The notes: a model not told the origin generated them from the sequence alone. A DNA stretch of 64,000 bases from Streptomyces sp. Root1304 (GCF_001426405.1 NZ_LMEP01000012.1:820707-884706); one strand, 5' to 3'. Counted from the stretch's first letter, positions 13,177 to 22,061 are shown. Made by a program: numbers and translations.

Positions 13177-14060
13177 CAGTGGCCTCCGTTGGCGCCGGGG
13201 GAGGAGGCCAGGTAGGCCATCGCCTGCGCGGTGTTCCCCTCCTGGGAGGGGTGGTAGGCGCGGCTGAGGTAGCGGGGTATGGAGCGCAGCATGGCCGGGG
13301 TGGAGGGCAGCACGCCCTGCCGGCCCTTGCGGACGAACTGGCCGAGGGAGGCCTTGCCGTCGAGCAGGCTGGGATCGTTCTCCATGAAGAAGCGGATGCC
13401 GCGCTGCCAGAGGAAGACGAGCGCGGAGAAGGCGAGCGCCCAGGTGCGGGCGCGGCGCCGGTAGCCGCCGTCGAGGTGCATGAAGAGCTCGAAGGCGACC
13501 GCGCGGTGCTCGACCTCCTCGGCGCCGTGCCAGCGCAGCAGGTCGAGCATGGTGGGGTCGGCGCCGACGCGGTCGAGGGCGTCGGCGTTGAGGACCCAGT
13601 CGCCGAGGAAGGCGGTGTAGTGCTCGATGGCGGCGATCAGCGCGACCCGTTCCATGAGCCACCAGCGGCGCGGGCGGCCCGGCGGCAGGGTCCGGTCCCC
13701 GAGGAGCTTCTCGAAGAACCAGTCGACCTGCGCGGTGTACGGGGTGGGGTCGAGGCCCTGCTCGCGCAGGTGGGGCAGGACGTCGTCGTGGGCCTGGGAG
13801 TGGATGGCCTCCTGGCCGATGAAGCCGATGACGTCCTCGCGCAGCCGGTCGTCGGTGATGTACGGCAGCGCCTGCTTGTAGACGTGCACGAACCAGCGCT
13901 CGCCGGCCGGGAGGAGCAGATGCAGCACGTTGATGGTGTGCGTGGTGAAGGGATCGCCGGGCACCCAGTGGAGCGGGGTCGCCTCCCAGTCGAAGGAGAC
14001 CTTCCGGGCTTTGAGCTCGACGTGCTCCGACGCCACCGGTGCGGGCTGCGTATTAGACAT
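13176..14060 (-). CDS. PF10118-type 'metal-dependent hydrolase'; probable di-iron protein
   Basis: A 294-residue protein of the family usually annotated as predicted metal-dependent hydrolase. The helical sequence contains two EXXH motifs, E84-A-I-H87 and E182-V-E-H185, with further conserved-looking acids at E54 and E146. That spacing is the hallmark of a ferritin-like four-helix di-iron site. The start is ATG 14060; upstream sequence in the frame is not protein-like. The coupled reductase gene directly downstream (1-base overlap) supplies a plausible electron donor, which favours a di-iron oxygenase or desaturase role over hydrolysis. That reinterpretation is inference. An 8-bp palindrome TGACGTCA overlaps the start region. 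Confidence 0.85.
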   Translation of the reverse strand: MSNTQPAPVASEHVELKARKVSFDWEATPLHWVPGDPFTTHTINVLHLLLPAGERWFVHVYKQALPYITDDRLREDVIGFIGQEAIHSQAHDDVLPHLREQGLDPTPYTAQVDWFFEKLLGDRTLPPGRPRRWWLMERVALIAAIEHYTAFLGDWVLNADALDRVGADPTMLDLLRWHGAEEVEHRAVAFELFMHLDGGYRRRARTWALAFSALVFLWQRGIRFFMENDPSLLDGKASLGQFVRKGRQGVLPSTPAMLRSIPRYLSRAYHPSQEGNTAQAMAYLASSPGANGGH

Positions 14061-14067
14061 GACGTCA
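14060..14067. promoter_or_regulatory. Palindrome at the start of the di-iron gene
   Basis: TGACGTCA is a perfect 8-bp palindrome overlapping the start codon region. It could be half of an operator; no regulator gene is adjacent. Confidence 0.25.
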
Positions 14068-14152
14068 ATGTACTGAGGGGTAAGGCGGTGGCAACAGGCC
14101 TGTGCATGGTCTTTTTGGGGTACGGGACCCCGCCTCCGCCCACCCCGCCCCC

Positions 14153-16585
14153 CTACCTCAGGGCCCCCGTCCGCCGCCCGTCCCGCAGCGTGCCGTCCAG
14201 GTCGGCGCGCGCTCCCGCCGACGCCTTCACCGCCAGAACCGGCCCGTCCGAACGGCCCTTCACACCGCCCGACAGCTCCAGCGCGGCGAAGTCCTGGCTG
14301 CCGGCCGCCAGGACGTACCAGCCGCCGCCCGGCGCCTGCCACAGCACGCCCGCCAGGACCCGGGGCTCCCGCACCCCGCACGCGGGCGACCCCTCGGAGC
14401 GGGCCGCGAGCGCCGCGGGCACCTCCGGTGACGGCACCAGGAACTGGGCCAGGACCCTGCTCCCCGTCCCCCGCCAGGTCTCCGCGCGCGTACACAGCCA
14501 GGTGCCCCGCCCGGCGTCCTCCGGCAGCTCCTGCCGCGCGAACCGCCAGGCGCTGACCGTGCGCACCCCGTGCGCCCGTACCGCCGTCAGCTGGCACGCC
14601 GTTCGGGCCCACGCCGCCCGCGCCTCGGGGCCCGTCGCGTCCACGGGCGCGCCGGGGGTGCCCCACAGGAGGCGGGCGGGGGACAGCTCGCCCAGGTCGG
14701 CGAGGAGCCGGTGCCCCGAACCGTCGTGCACCTGCAGGGTGTTCCAGCGGGTGCAGCCCTTCGCGAGCGCGGGGGTCGTCATCGGCTCCGTCACCCCGTC
14801 GGCGTCGCGGGGCAGCGGCCGGGCGTCCCGGCCGGGCGCGAGCAGGTCCCGTACGGCGGTGGCGGTGACCCAGGGCGCGGTGAGATAGCGGACGTTGCCC
14901 GCGGCGCGGGACACGACGAGCGCGGCGGAACCGACGGTGTCGGCGCCGTCGGTGCGCGCGAAGTCGAGTGCCGCAGCGGCCGCGCCTTCCGTGCCGTCGA
15001 CGGGCTCGGCGTACCGCACCGCGCGCAGCCCGTCGTGGAGGAGCACCACCCGGACCCCGTTGACGACGCCCGCGAACAGGAGCTGCGGCGGCCCCATCGG
15101 CGGGCCGACCGGGGTGCCGGGCGTCGCGGAGGAACGCACGGAGGGCCCGGGCCGGGCCCACACGGCGAGCGCGCGCCGGAGCAGGGCGGTGTCCCCGGCG
15201 AGGCCGCCGCGCGTCGGCCACACGGAGAAGTCCCGCCGGGTCGAACCGGGCCAGACGGCCGGGTCGACCCGCTTGAGGGCACCGGGGTCGAGAGCGGCCT
15301 CGGCGGCGGGGTTACGGGCGTACGAGGGGGCCGCGGCACCGTTTCTGCCCCAGCCGTCCCCGGGCAGCCCGAGCAGCGTCCCGCAGACGACGAGCGCGGC
15401 GAAGGCGACGAGCGCGGCCCGCACGTGCTGCCGCCGCCGCATGAGATCGGTGGGCCGCGCCTGAAGAGCACAGGGATCGAACTCGTCGGACTCGAGCAGG
15501 GCGACCCCACTACGGCGCCGGCCGGGCGCGCCTGCACCGGTCTCACGCGCACCTGCACGGCCGCTGAAGCCGTCCCCGACGGCACTCGAACGCCCGACTC
15601 CGCCGAGGTGCTCGTCGGAGCCGGGACCCGCGCCCGTCTGCCCGAACCCGCCGCGAGCGCTTCCGCTCGGCCCACCCCGACCGCTCGCGCCGCCACCGGC
15701 TCCGCCGAGCGGTCGGGCCCGGTCTCCCGGCGCCGCTCCCGCCCCGCCGGGGCCCGCCTGCTCGCCCACGCGCTCGGCGCGGCCGCCCGGGCCGTCGGCG
15801 CCGGTCCGTCCCGCCGCGCCCGTACCGTCCCGGTCCCCGCCCCCGCGTTCCTTCCCGGTCCCGTACGAGCCTCCCGCCCCCGTCCGGTTCCCCGCCCCGC
15901 CCCGCCCCGGACCGGGCTGCTCCCCGACCCGTTCCGCCCGGCCGCCTTCTCCGGACGGCCCGCCCACGGCGCCCGCCGCGCCCGCCGCGTCCATCCCCTC
16001 CGGCCCCTCCAGGCGCTCCGCCGCCTCCGCCGCGTCCGCCTCCGCCAGTGCCCCCGCCGGGTCGTCCACCCCCGCCGCCCTCAGGACCCGCAGGACCTCC
16101 GGGTCGCCCTGGCGTTCCAGGCCGCGCAGGACGTAGGCCGCGCGGCCCGGGCCCGAGAGGCGGGACAGGCGCTGGTCCAGGGCGAGTTCGTCCGCGCCCC
16201 CGACCCGGGGGAACAGCCGCAGCCCCCACACATGCGGAAGCAGCGGCGGGAACTGGGCCCGGCGCGGCAGCGCGAGCCGGCGCAGCGGCAGCCCGGCGAT
16301 CAGCGCCTGCCGCAGCACCTCGCCCCGTACGTACGCGTACCCGGGATCGACCGCGTCCTCGGACAGCCGGGGCTCCGGCACCGACGGCCCCGGCACCCGC
16401 CGACGCGGCAGCGAACGCTGTACGAGCGCATGCGCCGTCAGCACCCGGCGGTTGCGTCCCAGCGACGGCGGCAGCACGAGATAGGCGATGCGGACCAGCC
16501 GCGGATAGCGCTCGACGAGCGCGGCCTCGGCCTGCTCGACGTCGACGGGGCCCACGGGCGAGGGAACGAGATCCTGGGTGCTCAC
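14153..16585 (-). CDS. Large single-pass membrane protein with sigma-factor-like N-terminal region
   Basis: An 810-residue protein of unknown function starting at GTG 16585. Residues about 15-190 resemble the helical regions of ECF sigma factors (VERYPRLVRIAYLVLPPSLGRNRRVLTAHALVQRSL). Residues about 195-365 are a very Gly/Arg-rich disordered region. A single transmembrane helix (RAALVAFAALVVCGTLLGL, about 386-406) precedes a C-terminal domain of about 400 residues, presumably extracytoplasmic. The coding frame was preferred to equally long antisense frames because it has structured, non-repetitive sequence at both ends and a normal start context. A sensor-type role linking an outer domain with a cytoplasmic sigma-like module is conceivable but unproven. 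Confidence 0.75.
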   Translation of the reverse strand: MSTQDLVPSPVGPVDVEQAEAALVERYPRLVRIAYLVLPPSLGRNRRVLTAHALVQRSLPRRRVPGPSVPEPRLSEDAVDPGYAYVRGEVLRQALIAGLPLRRLALPRRAQFPPLLPHVWGLRLFPRVGGADELALDQRLSRLSGPGRAAYVLRGLERQGDPEVLRVLRAAGVDDPAGALAEADAAEAAERLEGPEGMDAAGAAGAVGGPSGEGGRAERVGEQPGPGRGGAGNRTGAGGSYGTGKERGGGDRDGTGAAGRTGADGPGGRAERVGEQAGPGGAGAAPGDRARPLGGAGGGASGRGGPSGSARGGFGQTGAGPGSDEHLGGVGRSSAVGDGFSGRAGARETGAGAPGRRRSGVALLESDEFDPCALQARPTDLMRRRQHVRAALVAFAALVVCGTLLGLPGDGWGRNGAAAPSYARNPAAEAALDPGALKRVDPAVWPGSTRRDFSVWPTRGGLAGDTALLRRALAVWARPGPSVRSSATPGTPVGPPMGPPQLLFAGVVNGVRVVLLHDGLRAVRYAEPVDGTEGAAAAALDFARTDGADTVGSAALVVSRAAGNVRYLTAPWVTATAVRDLLAPGRDARPLPRDADGVTEPMTTPALAKGCTRWNTLQVHDGSGHRLLADLGELSPARLLWGTPGAPVDATGPEARAAWARTACQLTAVRAHGVRTVSAWRFARQELPEDAGRGTWLCTRAETWRGTGSRVLAQFLVPSPEVPAALAARSEGSPACGVREPRVLAGVLWQAPGGGWYVLAAGSQDFAALELSGGVKGRSDGPVLAVKASAGARADLDGTLRDGRRTGALR

Positions 16586-16638
16586 GTTCAGCAGAACGAG
16601 CGATTCTTCCGATGGTCACCCCGGCCCGCGGGGCGCGC

Positions 16639-17439
16639 TCAGACGGCCGGGACCGTCAGCCGCTCGCGGATCACCGCCGTCACCTCGTCCGGAACCCCCA
16701 GCCCCTCCCTGACGTACGCCTCCATCGACCCGTGCCGGACCGCCACCTCGTCGAGCGCCGCCGCCAGGTACTCCGGAAGGACGCCGATCAGGTCGAGCGC
16801 CAGCTGCGGATCGCCGCCCTGGGCCGTGAACCCCTCGATCATCGGCGCGAACGCCTGCCGCACCGCCGTGTTGACGGAGAGGTACTCCGACCGCACGGTC
16901 TCCTCGTCCGCGCCGAGCAGCGACAGCACCACCGTCGCCCCCCACCCCGTCCGGTCCTTGCCCGCCGAGCAGTGGAAGAGCAGCGGCCCGGCGTCCGGCG
17001 CGCCCAGCTCGGTGAGGAGGGCGCGGTAGGCCGCGCGGGCCGAGTCACCGGAGACGAACGTGCGGTACGTACGGGCGAACGCGGCCCGCACCCGGCCCCC
17101 GCCGAGGTGCTCCTCGGCGAGCGCCGGATCGGAGATCAGCTCCTTCAGGCGCGCGGCGGGCGGCAGCCCGCTGACGGCCAGACGGTCGGCGAGCACGTCC
17201 GCGACGAGCCCCCGCGCCCCGACGGGCAGCCGGTCCGGCCGGTCGCCGCGCTCGCCCTCCGTACGGAAGTCGACGACGGTACGGATGCCGAGGCCGGCCA
17301 CCACCGGTTCCGCGGGGTCGAGCCGGTCGAGCTGCGCGGACCGCAGGACCAGACCGCGCCGCACCGCCCGCCCGTCCCCCAGCGGCAGCCCGCCGAGATC
17401 GCGGAGGTTGGCGACGGAGGTGGCGGGGATGGCGGGCAT
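16639..17439 (-). CDS. Tyrosine-protein phosphatase (PTP/LMW-unrelated, IphP-like)
   Basis: A 266-residue protein with the phosphatase signature HCSAGKDRTG (Cys157, Arg163), the CX5R loop of protein tyrosine/lipid phosphatases. The N terminus NLRDLGGLPLGDGRAVRRG is typical of the bacterial IphP/Y_phosphatase3 family. The ATG at 17439 has GGAGG nine bases upstream and begins directly before the conserved block. It could dephosphorylate phosphotyrosine proteins or phosphoinositides. Neighbouring genes give no hint of substrate. Confidence 0.92.
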   Translation of the reverse strand: MPAIPATSVANLRDLGGLPLGDGRAVRRGLVLRSAQLDRLDPAEPVVAGLGIRTVVDFRTEGERGDRPDRLPVGARGLVADVLADRLAVSGLPPAARLKELISDPALAEEHLGGGRVRAAFARTYRTFVSGDSARAAYRALLTELGAPDAGPLLFHCSAGKDRTGWGATVVLSLLGADEETVRSEYLSVNTAVRQAFAPMIEGFTAQGGDPQLALDLIGVLPEYLAAALDEVAVRHGSMEAYVREGLGVPDEVTAVIRERLTVPAV

Positions 17440-17554
17440 GGCGGCGACTCCTCCGGTGCGTGCGTGTTCGTGTCGACCGTAAGGGATCATCCCGGTACGG
17501 GCAGATCCAGCCGGTTCGTCACGGCCGGGCGAGGAGCCCGGCGAGCCCGCCGGG

Positions 17555-18667
17555 TCAGGCGCGCCCCGCGGCCCCGGCGTGCCCGTCGGCCCCGGCGAGC
17601 GCGGTGAGCACCTCCGCCTCCCGTTCGGGGGAGAGGCCCTTCGGCCCCCGGTCCGGCCGCTGCGGCGCGACCCCACCGAGCGATTCCAGCCACGCCCAGG
17701 TGTCGGCGACCGTCTCGGCGACGGGCCGGCAGCGCAGCCCGGTCGCGAGCGCCCGGGAGACGTCGGCGGTGTGCATCGCGTCGTACGTCTCGCCCGGCGG
17801 CAGCCACACGGGCAGCTCCGTCCAGGGCTCCACCCCGGCGGCGAGGAGCGCCTCGGGATCGGCCCAGCGCAGCTCGACGGCAGCGGCACCGGTACCGGCG
17901 CTGGTACCGGCATCGGCACCCGCGTCGGCGCTGGTCCCACCGACCCCACCGGCCCCGCCCGTCCCACCGGCCGCCCGTACGCACGCGTCGAGCAGCTCGC
18001 CCATCGTCGCGTGGCCGGGCGGCGACACCAGGTTGTACGGCCCGGAGAGCCCGGCGGCCACCGCGTCGAGCGTCCACTCGGCCAGGTCGCGCACGTCGAT
18101 GTACTGGATCGGCAGCGCCTCGGGGCCGGGTGCGAGGACCTGACCGCCGCGCGCCATCCGGCCGAGCCACCAGGGGAGCCGGCCCACGTTCTCGTACGGG
18201 CCGAGGACGAGCCCGGCGCGGACGAACAGCGACCGCTCCGGGCCGAACGCGTCCGCGACGGCCAGCTCGCCGCCCCGCTTGGCCTCCGCGTACGGCACCT
18301 CACCGGCGTCCGGCGAACCCTCCACCAGCGGACCGTCCTCCGCCAGCCCGGCGGCCGCGGGCCAGGCGTACACGGACCGGCTCGACACGTACGCGTACCG
18401 CTCGACCCGTCCGGCGAGCAGCCGGGCCGCGTCCCGCACCACCGAGGGCGCCGCCGACCAGGTGTCCACGACGGCGTCCCAGGATCCGGTGGCGAGCGCG
18501 GCGAGGCCCTCCGGGGCGGTGGTGCGGTCGCCGAGCAGCGAGGTCACCCCCGCGGGGGCCGCGTGCCGGCCCCGGTGGAACACGGTCACGTCCCAGCCGC
18601 GGTCGAGCGCGGCCTCGACGACCGCGCGGCCGACGAACTCCGTTCCTCCGAGCATCAGTAGCTTCAT
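17555..18667 (-). CDS. NAD-dependent epimerase/dehydratase family protein
   Basis: A 370-residue atypical/extended SDR. The N-terminal Rossmann motif is MKLLMLGGTEFVGRAVVEAAL (residues 1-21, GGTxFxG), followed by YVSSRSVY and VPYAEAKRGGE where the active-site Tyr and Lys are expected. A low-complexity Gly/Thr/Ala insertion (about 236-265) is encoded by a degenerate repeat at about 17884-17970 and probably forms a surface loop. It is close to RNA-binding-type and isoflavone-reductase-type SDRs; the substrate is unknown. Confidence 0.88.
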   Translation of the reverse strand: MKLLMLGGTEFVGRAVVEAALDRGWDVTVFHRGRHAAPAGVTSLLGDRTTAPEGLAALATGSWDAVVDTWSAAPSVVRDAARLLAGRVERYAYVSSRSVYAWPAAAGLAEDGPLVEGSPDAGEVPYAEAKRGGELAVADAFGPERSLFVRAGLVLGPYENVGRLPWWLGRMARGGQVLAPGPEALPIQYIDVRDLAEWTLDAVAAGLSGPYNLVSPPGHATMGELLDACVRAAGGTGGAGGVGGTSADAGADAGTSAGTGAAAVELRWADPEALLAAGVEPWTELPVWLPPGETYDAMHTADVSRALATGLRCRPVAETVADTWAWLESLGGVAPQRPDRGPKGLSPEREAEVLTALAGADGHAGAAGRA

Positions 18668-18820
18668 GATCCGAGCCTGCCGGGCCGGATGCCCCGGGAC
18701 CAGGGTGTTCCGCTCCGGGAGGATTCCGCCACGGGAGGAACGTCACGGGCGCGTGAGGGACGTCATCGCCCGCGGAGGTGGTCTCGTGCGCCGCACGGCC
18801 GGGTGACACCATGACGGGCG

Positions 18821-19561
18821 ATGACGGATGCCCGGTCGCCCCTGCGCGCCTTGAGAGCCGCCCTGTTCGCGGTGGTGTGCGTGACCTTGGCCGCCGTGGG
18901 GCATTCATCCATGTCCGCGCACCGGCTGCCGGCCGTCGCCCTGCTCGGCGCCTTCGCCGCGACGGCGGCCGCGGCCTGGACGGCGGCGGGCCGACGCCGG
19001 GGCGCGCCGACGGTGGCGGGTGCGATGGCCGTACTCCAGGGGGCGCTGCACCTGCTCTTCTCGACGGCGGGCTCACGGGCGGGGGACACGGGCCATCCGA
19101 TGACGGACCCGGCCATGGGTGCGGCGAACGCCGTGGACGGGATGCCCCACCCCGGCGGGATGCACGGCGGCCTCCACGGGACGCACGCCATGAGCGCCAT
19201 GAGCCCCGCCACGGACATGGGTTCGGGCACGGACATGGGCTCCACCATGGCCATGCTCTCCGGCGGCGGTCTCGGCATGCTCGCCGTCCACCTCCTCGCC
19301 GCACTGGTCTGCGGCCTCTGGCTGGCCCGTGGCGAGGCCGCGTTCCTCACCCTGGCGGAGGCGGCCCTCGCGTACGCCTTCACCCCGCTCCGCCCGCTCC
19401 TCGCGCGCGTGCCCGTGCCCCACCTCCCGCGTCCCGCGCTCCGCCGGGCGCGCCGGAGCGCCCACCGGCCGCACACCGTCGTCCTCGCGCACGCCCTCTC
19501 CCGGCGCGGCCCGCCCCGGCTGCCCGCACCCCGCGCCACGGCCCTCGGAGCTCACGTCTGA
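18821..19561 (+). CDS. Met/His-rich membrane protein, partner of PepSY protein
   Basis: A 246-residue membrane protein with about five hydrophobic segments (about 12-28, 35-52, 63-78, 150-168, 175-195). Residues about 90-148 are rich in Met, His and Gly (HPGGMHGGLHGTHAMSAM), a composition seen in copper-binding proteins. The C terminus is Arg-rich and cytoplasmic-looking. It lies 45 bases upstream of the PepSY gene in the same direction, so the two likely form an operon for metal handling. It resembles the uncharacterised actinobacterial proteins that accompany copper chaperones; the copper role is inference. Confidence 0.75.
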   Translation: MTDARSPLRALRAALFAVVCVTLAAVGHSSMSAHRLPAVALLGAFAATAAAAWTAAGRRRGAPTVAGAMAVLQGALHLLFSTAGSRAGDTGHPMTDPAMGAANAVDGMPHPGGMHGGLHGTHAMSAMSPATDMGSGTDMGSTMAMLSGGGLGMLAVHLLAALVCGLWLARGEAAFLTLAEAALAYAFTPLRPLLARVPVPHLPRPALRRARRSAHRPHTVVLAHALSRRGPPRLPAPRATALGAHV

Positions 19562-19606
19562 CCCGGGGGTCCCTTCCCCCTGTCTGCAACGAGTCCGAGG
19601 ACAGTC

Positions 19607-21094
19607 ATGACGATCGACGATCCCGCACGCCCGGAAACACCCGAGGCGCCACCGTCGGAAGCCACGAAACCCCCCAAGCCGCAAGAGCCCACCGCCAAGG
19701 CCACCCCGACAACCCGCACGACCCCCACCAAGCCCACCACCACCTGGAGTTCCCTCCGCCCCCTCGTCCTCCGCCTCCACTTCTACGCGGGCCTGCTCGT
19801 CGCCCCCTTCCTCCTCGTGGCCGCCGCCAGCGGCCTGCTCTACGCGCTCTCCTTCCAGGCCGAGAAGATCGTGTACGCGCACGAGCTGGAGGTCCCCGTC
19901 GGAGACACCACCGTCCCGCTCTCCCGGCAGGTGAACACCGCCCGCAAGGTCAACCCGAACGGCACCGTCACCGCCGTCTGGCCCGGCGCCGAACCCGGCG
20001 CGACCACCCGCGTCCTGATGGCCGACCCGGACGTCCCCGAGGGCACGTCGCTGGCCGTCTTCGTGGACCCGTACACCGGTGACGTACGCGGGCAGCTGCC
20101 CAGTTACGGCAGCTCGGGGGCGCTCCCGTTGCGCACCTGGACCGACGGTCTGCACCGCGACCTCCACCTCGGCGACCTCGGCCGGAACTACAGCGAACTG
20201 GCCGCGAGCTGGCTGTGGGTGGTCGCGCTCGGCGGTCTGCTGCTGTGGCTCGGCCGCCGCAGGCGGAACCGCCGTGCCCTCTTCGTACCGGAGGGCGGCC
20301 CGGCCTCCCGGCGCCGCACCCTCTCCTGGCACGGCTCGGTCGGCCTCTGGGCGGTGACCGGTCTGGTGCTGCTCTCCGCCACCGGTCTGACCTGGTCGCG
20401 GTACGCGGGGGAGAACATCGGCGTCGTGCAGGACGGTCTCGGCGGTGCGACCCCCACCCTGACCGCGACCGTCGGCGGCGCGGCCGGCGGGTCCTCGGAG
20501 CACGAGGGCCACGGCGGCGCCCACACCGGCACCGCCACCGCCCAGGGCCCGGACATCGGCATCGACAAGGCGCTGGAGGCGGCCCGCGCGGCCGGCATCG
20601 ACAGCGCGAGCGTCTCGGTGACGCTGCCCGCCGAGGGCAAGGGGTACGTGGTCAAGGAGACGGACACGCGGTTCCCGGTCGAGCTGGACGCGGTGGCGGT
20701 GAACCCGGCGGACGGAGCGGTGCTCGACCGGCTGGCCTTCGCCGATTATCCCGTGCTCGCGAAGCTCACCCGGTTCGGCATCGACGCCCACACGGGCGTG
20801 TTCCTCGGCCTGTTCAACCAGCTGGCGCTCGCGGCCCTCGCGCTGTCCCTGATCCTGCTGATCCTCTGGGGCTACCGCATGTGGTGGCTGCGCCGCTCGG
20901 GCCGGCCGGTCGCCCGGGGCGCCTGGCGCAAGGTGCCGCCGACGCTGCTGCTGCCGCTCCTCGCGGTCACGGCCCTGGTGGGCTGGTTCGTCCCGCTGCT
21001 CGGCCTGAGCCTGCTGCTGTTCCTGGCCGTGGACCTCGCCCTGGCGCTGGTGGCCAGGGCGAGGGCGAGGTCCGGTGCGGGCCCGACCGGCTGA
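19607..21094 (+). CDS. PepSY-associated transmembrane protein
   Basis: A 495-residue PepSY_TM family protein. A disordered Pro/Thr-rich N terminus (1-42) precedes a first membrane segment (LRLHFYAGLLVAPFLLVAAASGLLYAL). An external PepSY-type loop, further helices near 195-215 (WLWVVALGGLLLWLG) and 240-265 (LSWHGSVGLWAVTGLVLLSATGL), a His-rich external loop (EHEGHGGAHTG) and C-terminal helices follow. Conserved His in RLHFYAG and SWHGSVG match the heme/iron-reductase-like PiuB group. AGGACAG precedes the ATG. It ends directly against the convergent winged-helix gene with no gap. A role in copper or iron metabolism fits the Met/His-rich partner. Confidence 0.88.
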   Translation: MTIDDPARPETPEAPPSEATKPPKPQEPTAKATPTTRTTPTKPTTTWSSLRPLVLRLHFYAGLLVAPFLLVAAASGLLYALSFQAEKIVYAHELEVPVGDTTVPLSRQVNTARKVNPNGTVTAVWPGAEPGATTRVLMADPDVPEGTSLAVFVDPYTGDVRGQLPSYGSSGALPLRTWTDGLHRDLHLGDLGRNYSELAASWLWVVALGGLLLWLGRRRRNRRALFVPEGGPASRRRTLSWHGSVGLWAVTGLVLLSATGLTWSRYAGENIGVVQDGLGGATPTLTATVGGAAGGSSEHEGHGGAHTGTATAQGPDIGIDKALEAARAAGIDSASVSVTLPAEGKGYVVKETDTRFPVELDAVAVNPADGAVLDRLAFADYPVLAKLTRFGIDAHTGVFLGLFNQLALAALALSLILLILWGYRMWWLRRSGRPVARGAWRKVPPTLLLPLLAVTALVGWFVPLLGLSLLLFLAVDLALALVARARARSGAGPTG

Positions 21095-21655
21095 TCAGGG
21101 CGTGTACTTGTAGCCGACCCGCCGCACGGTCTGGATCGTGTGGCGGTGCTCGGCGCCCAGCTTGCGGCGCAGCCGGGCCACGTGCACGTCGACGGTCCGG
21201 CCGTCGCCGACGTGCCCGTACCCCCACACCGTCGTGACCAACTGGTCGCGGGTGTGCACCCGGTGGGGGTGCGCCACCAGATGGGCGAGCAGCTCGAACT
21301 CGAGATACGTCAGGTCCAGCGCCTCCCCGTCGACGACGGCGATCCGCCGGACCCCGTCGATGGCCACCGACCCCTGCTCCTCCACGGGAGCGGGGGCGGG
21401 CGCGGACGCGGGGGAGGGCGCGGCGAGCGGCAGCCGGGGCTGCTGATCGGCCGGTACGAGGACGAGGTACCCGACCATCGGCGGACGCCCCGGCAGGGTC
21501 GGCAGCGTGTGCTGCGGCGCGGGCAGCAGGGTGGCGCCGGGCGGCAGGAACTCCGCGACCTGGGCGAAGTCGACGACTTCGTGCGGGTCGACGGCGCGCA
21601 GTCGGGGCCGCCCGGGACGGACGGCGGTGAGGGAGGCGCTCTGGGTGTGGGCCAT
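21095..21655 (-). CDS. Winged-helix (OmpR/PhoB-type) DNA-binding regulator without receiver domain
   Basis: A 186-residue protein. Residues about 95-186 form an OmpR-type winged helix (LDLTYLEFELLAHLVAHPHRV, TVDVHVARLRRKLG, IQTVRRVGYKY). The N-terminal 90 residues have no phosphoacceptor receiver fold and contain a Pro/Ala linker, so it is an orphan DNA-binding protein. It may be activated by a ligand or by interaction rather than by phosphorylation. A 40-codon ORF with Cys-Cys codons lies upstream on the same strand (21751-21873). It converges on the PepSY gene without a gap. Confidence 0.88.
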   Translation of the reverse strand: MAHTQSASLTAVRPGRPRLRAVDPHEVVDFAQVAEFLPPGATLLPAPQHTLPTLPGRPPMVGYLVLVPADQQPRLPLAAPSPASAPAPAPVEEQGSVAIDGVRRIAVVDGEALDLTYLEFELLAHLVAHPHRVHTRDQLVTTVWGYGHVGDGRTVDVHVARLRRKLGAEHRHTIQTVRRVGYKYTP

Positions 21656-21750
21656 GGCAGGTCAGCTCTTTCGCGCGGGAACGGACGGAGAGGTCTCGTA
21701 CGTCGTGCGCGTCGGCCGAAGGCCGGGATCGGACCGAACCGATCGGGGCT

Positions 21751-21873
21751 TTAGAGGGCCGACGCGTTCCTCGCGCGTCGACAGCACCGGTCGAAGTCGT
21801 GGTGCTGCCGGGAAGGCCAGAACGGCTCGAGGTCGTGACGACCCGTCGCGGTGTCGTTCTGCATGATGGCCAT
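21751..21873 (-). CDS. Possible 40-residue leader peptide upstream of the winged-helix gene
   Basis: A short frame reading MAIMQNDTATGRHDLEPFWP at its start, ending with DRCCRRARNASAL and stop TAA. AGGGAT sits just before the first ATG, and a second ATG lies at 21864. It ends 95 bases before the winged-helix start and contains two consecutive Cys codons near its end, a pattern seen in actinobacterial regulatory uORFs. Whether it is translated is unknown; the surrounding frame upstream is not protein-like, so only this segment is proposed. Confidence 0.35.
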   Translation of the reverse strand: MAIMQNDTATGRHDLEPFWPSRQHHDFDRCCRRARNASAL

Positions 21874-21996
21874 ATCCCTATTGAACCAGAAGGGAATGCC
21901 TCCGACGAGCCCTTCCCCGGCCAAACCCCGTGTAGCGCTTCCCACGTACCGGGAGCCGGCCCGGCTCGGTACGACGAAGAGGCCCGGCTCCGTACG

Positions 21997-22041
21997 ACGG
22001 AGAGGGCGCCCACCGTGCGAACCGGTGGGCGCCCTCTCCGT
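21997..22041 (-). terminator. glnII terminator
   Basis: A perfect 19-bp stem (left arm 21997-22015, right arm 22023-22041) with a 7-base loop, 20 bases after the glnII stop. Confidence 0.85.
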
Positions 22042-22061
22042 GTCTTGCGCGGTGCTGCGGA

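Larger units (their letters stand above)
21656..22061. other. Intergenic region between winged-helix gene and glnII
   Basis: A 406-base region holding the possible leader ORF (21751-21873) and the glnII terminator (21997-22041). No other gene was recognised. Confidence 0.6.

Noticed and set aside
14570..17029. 819-codon plus-strand frame
   Set aside because: Arg/Pro/Gly-rich shadow of the membrane protein and phosphatase genes; the minus-strand proteins have recognisable motifs and starts.
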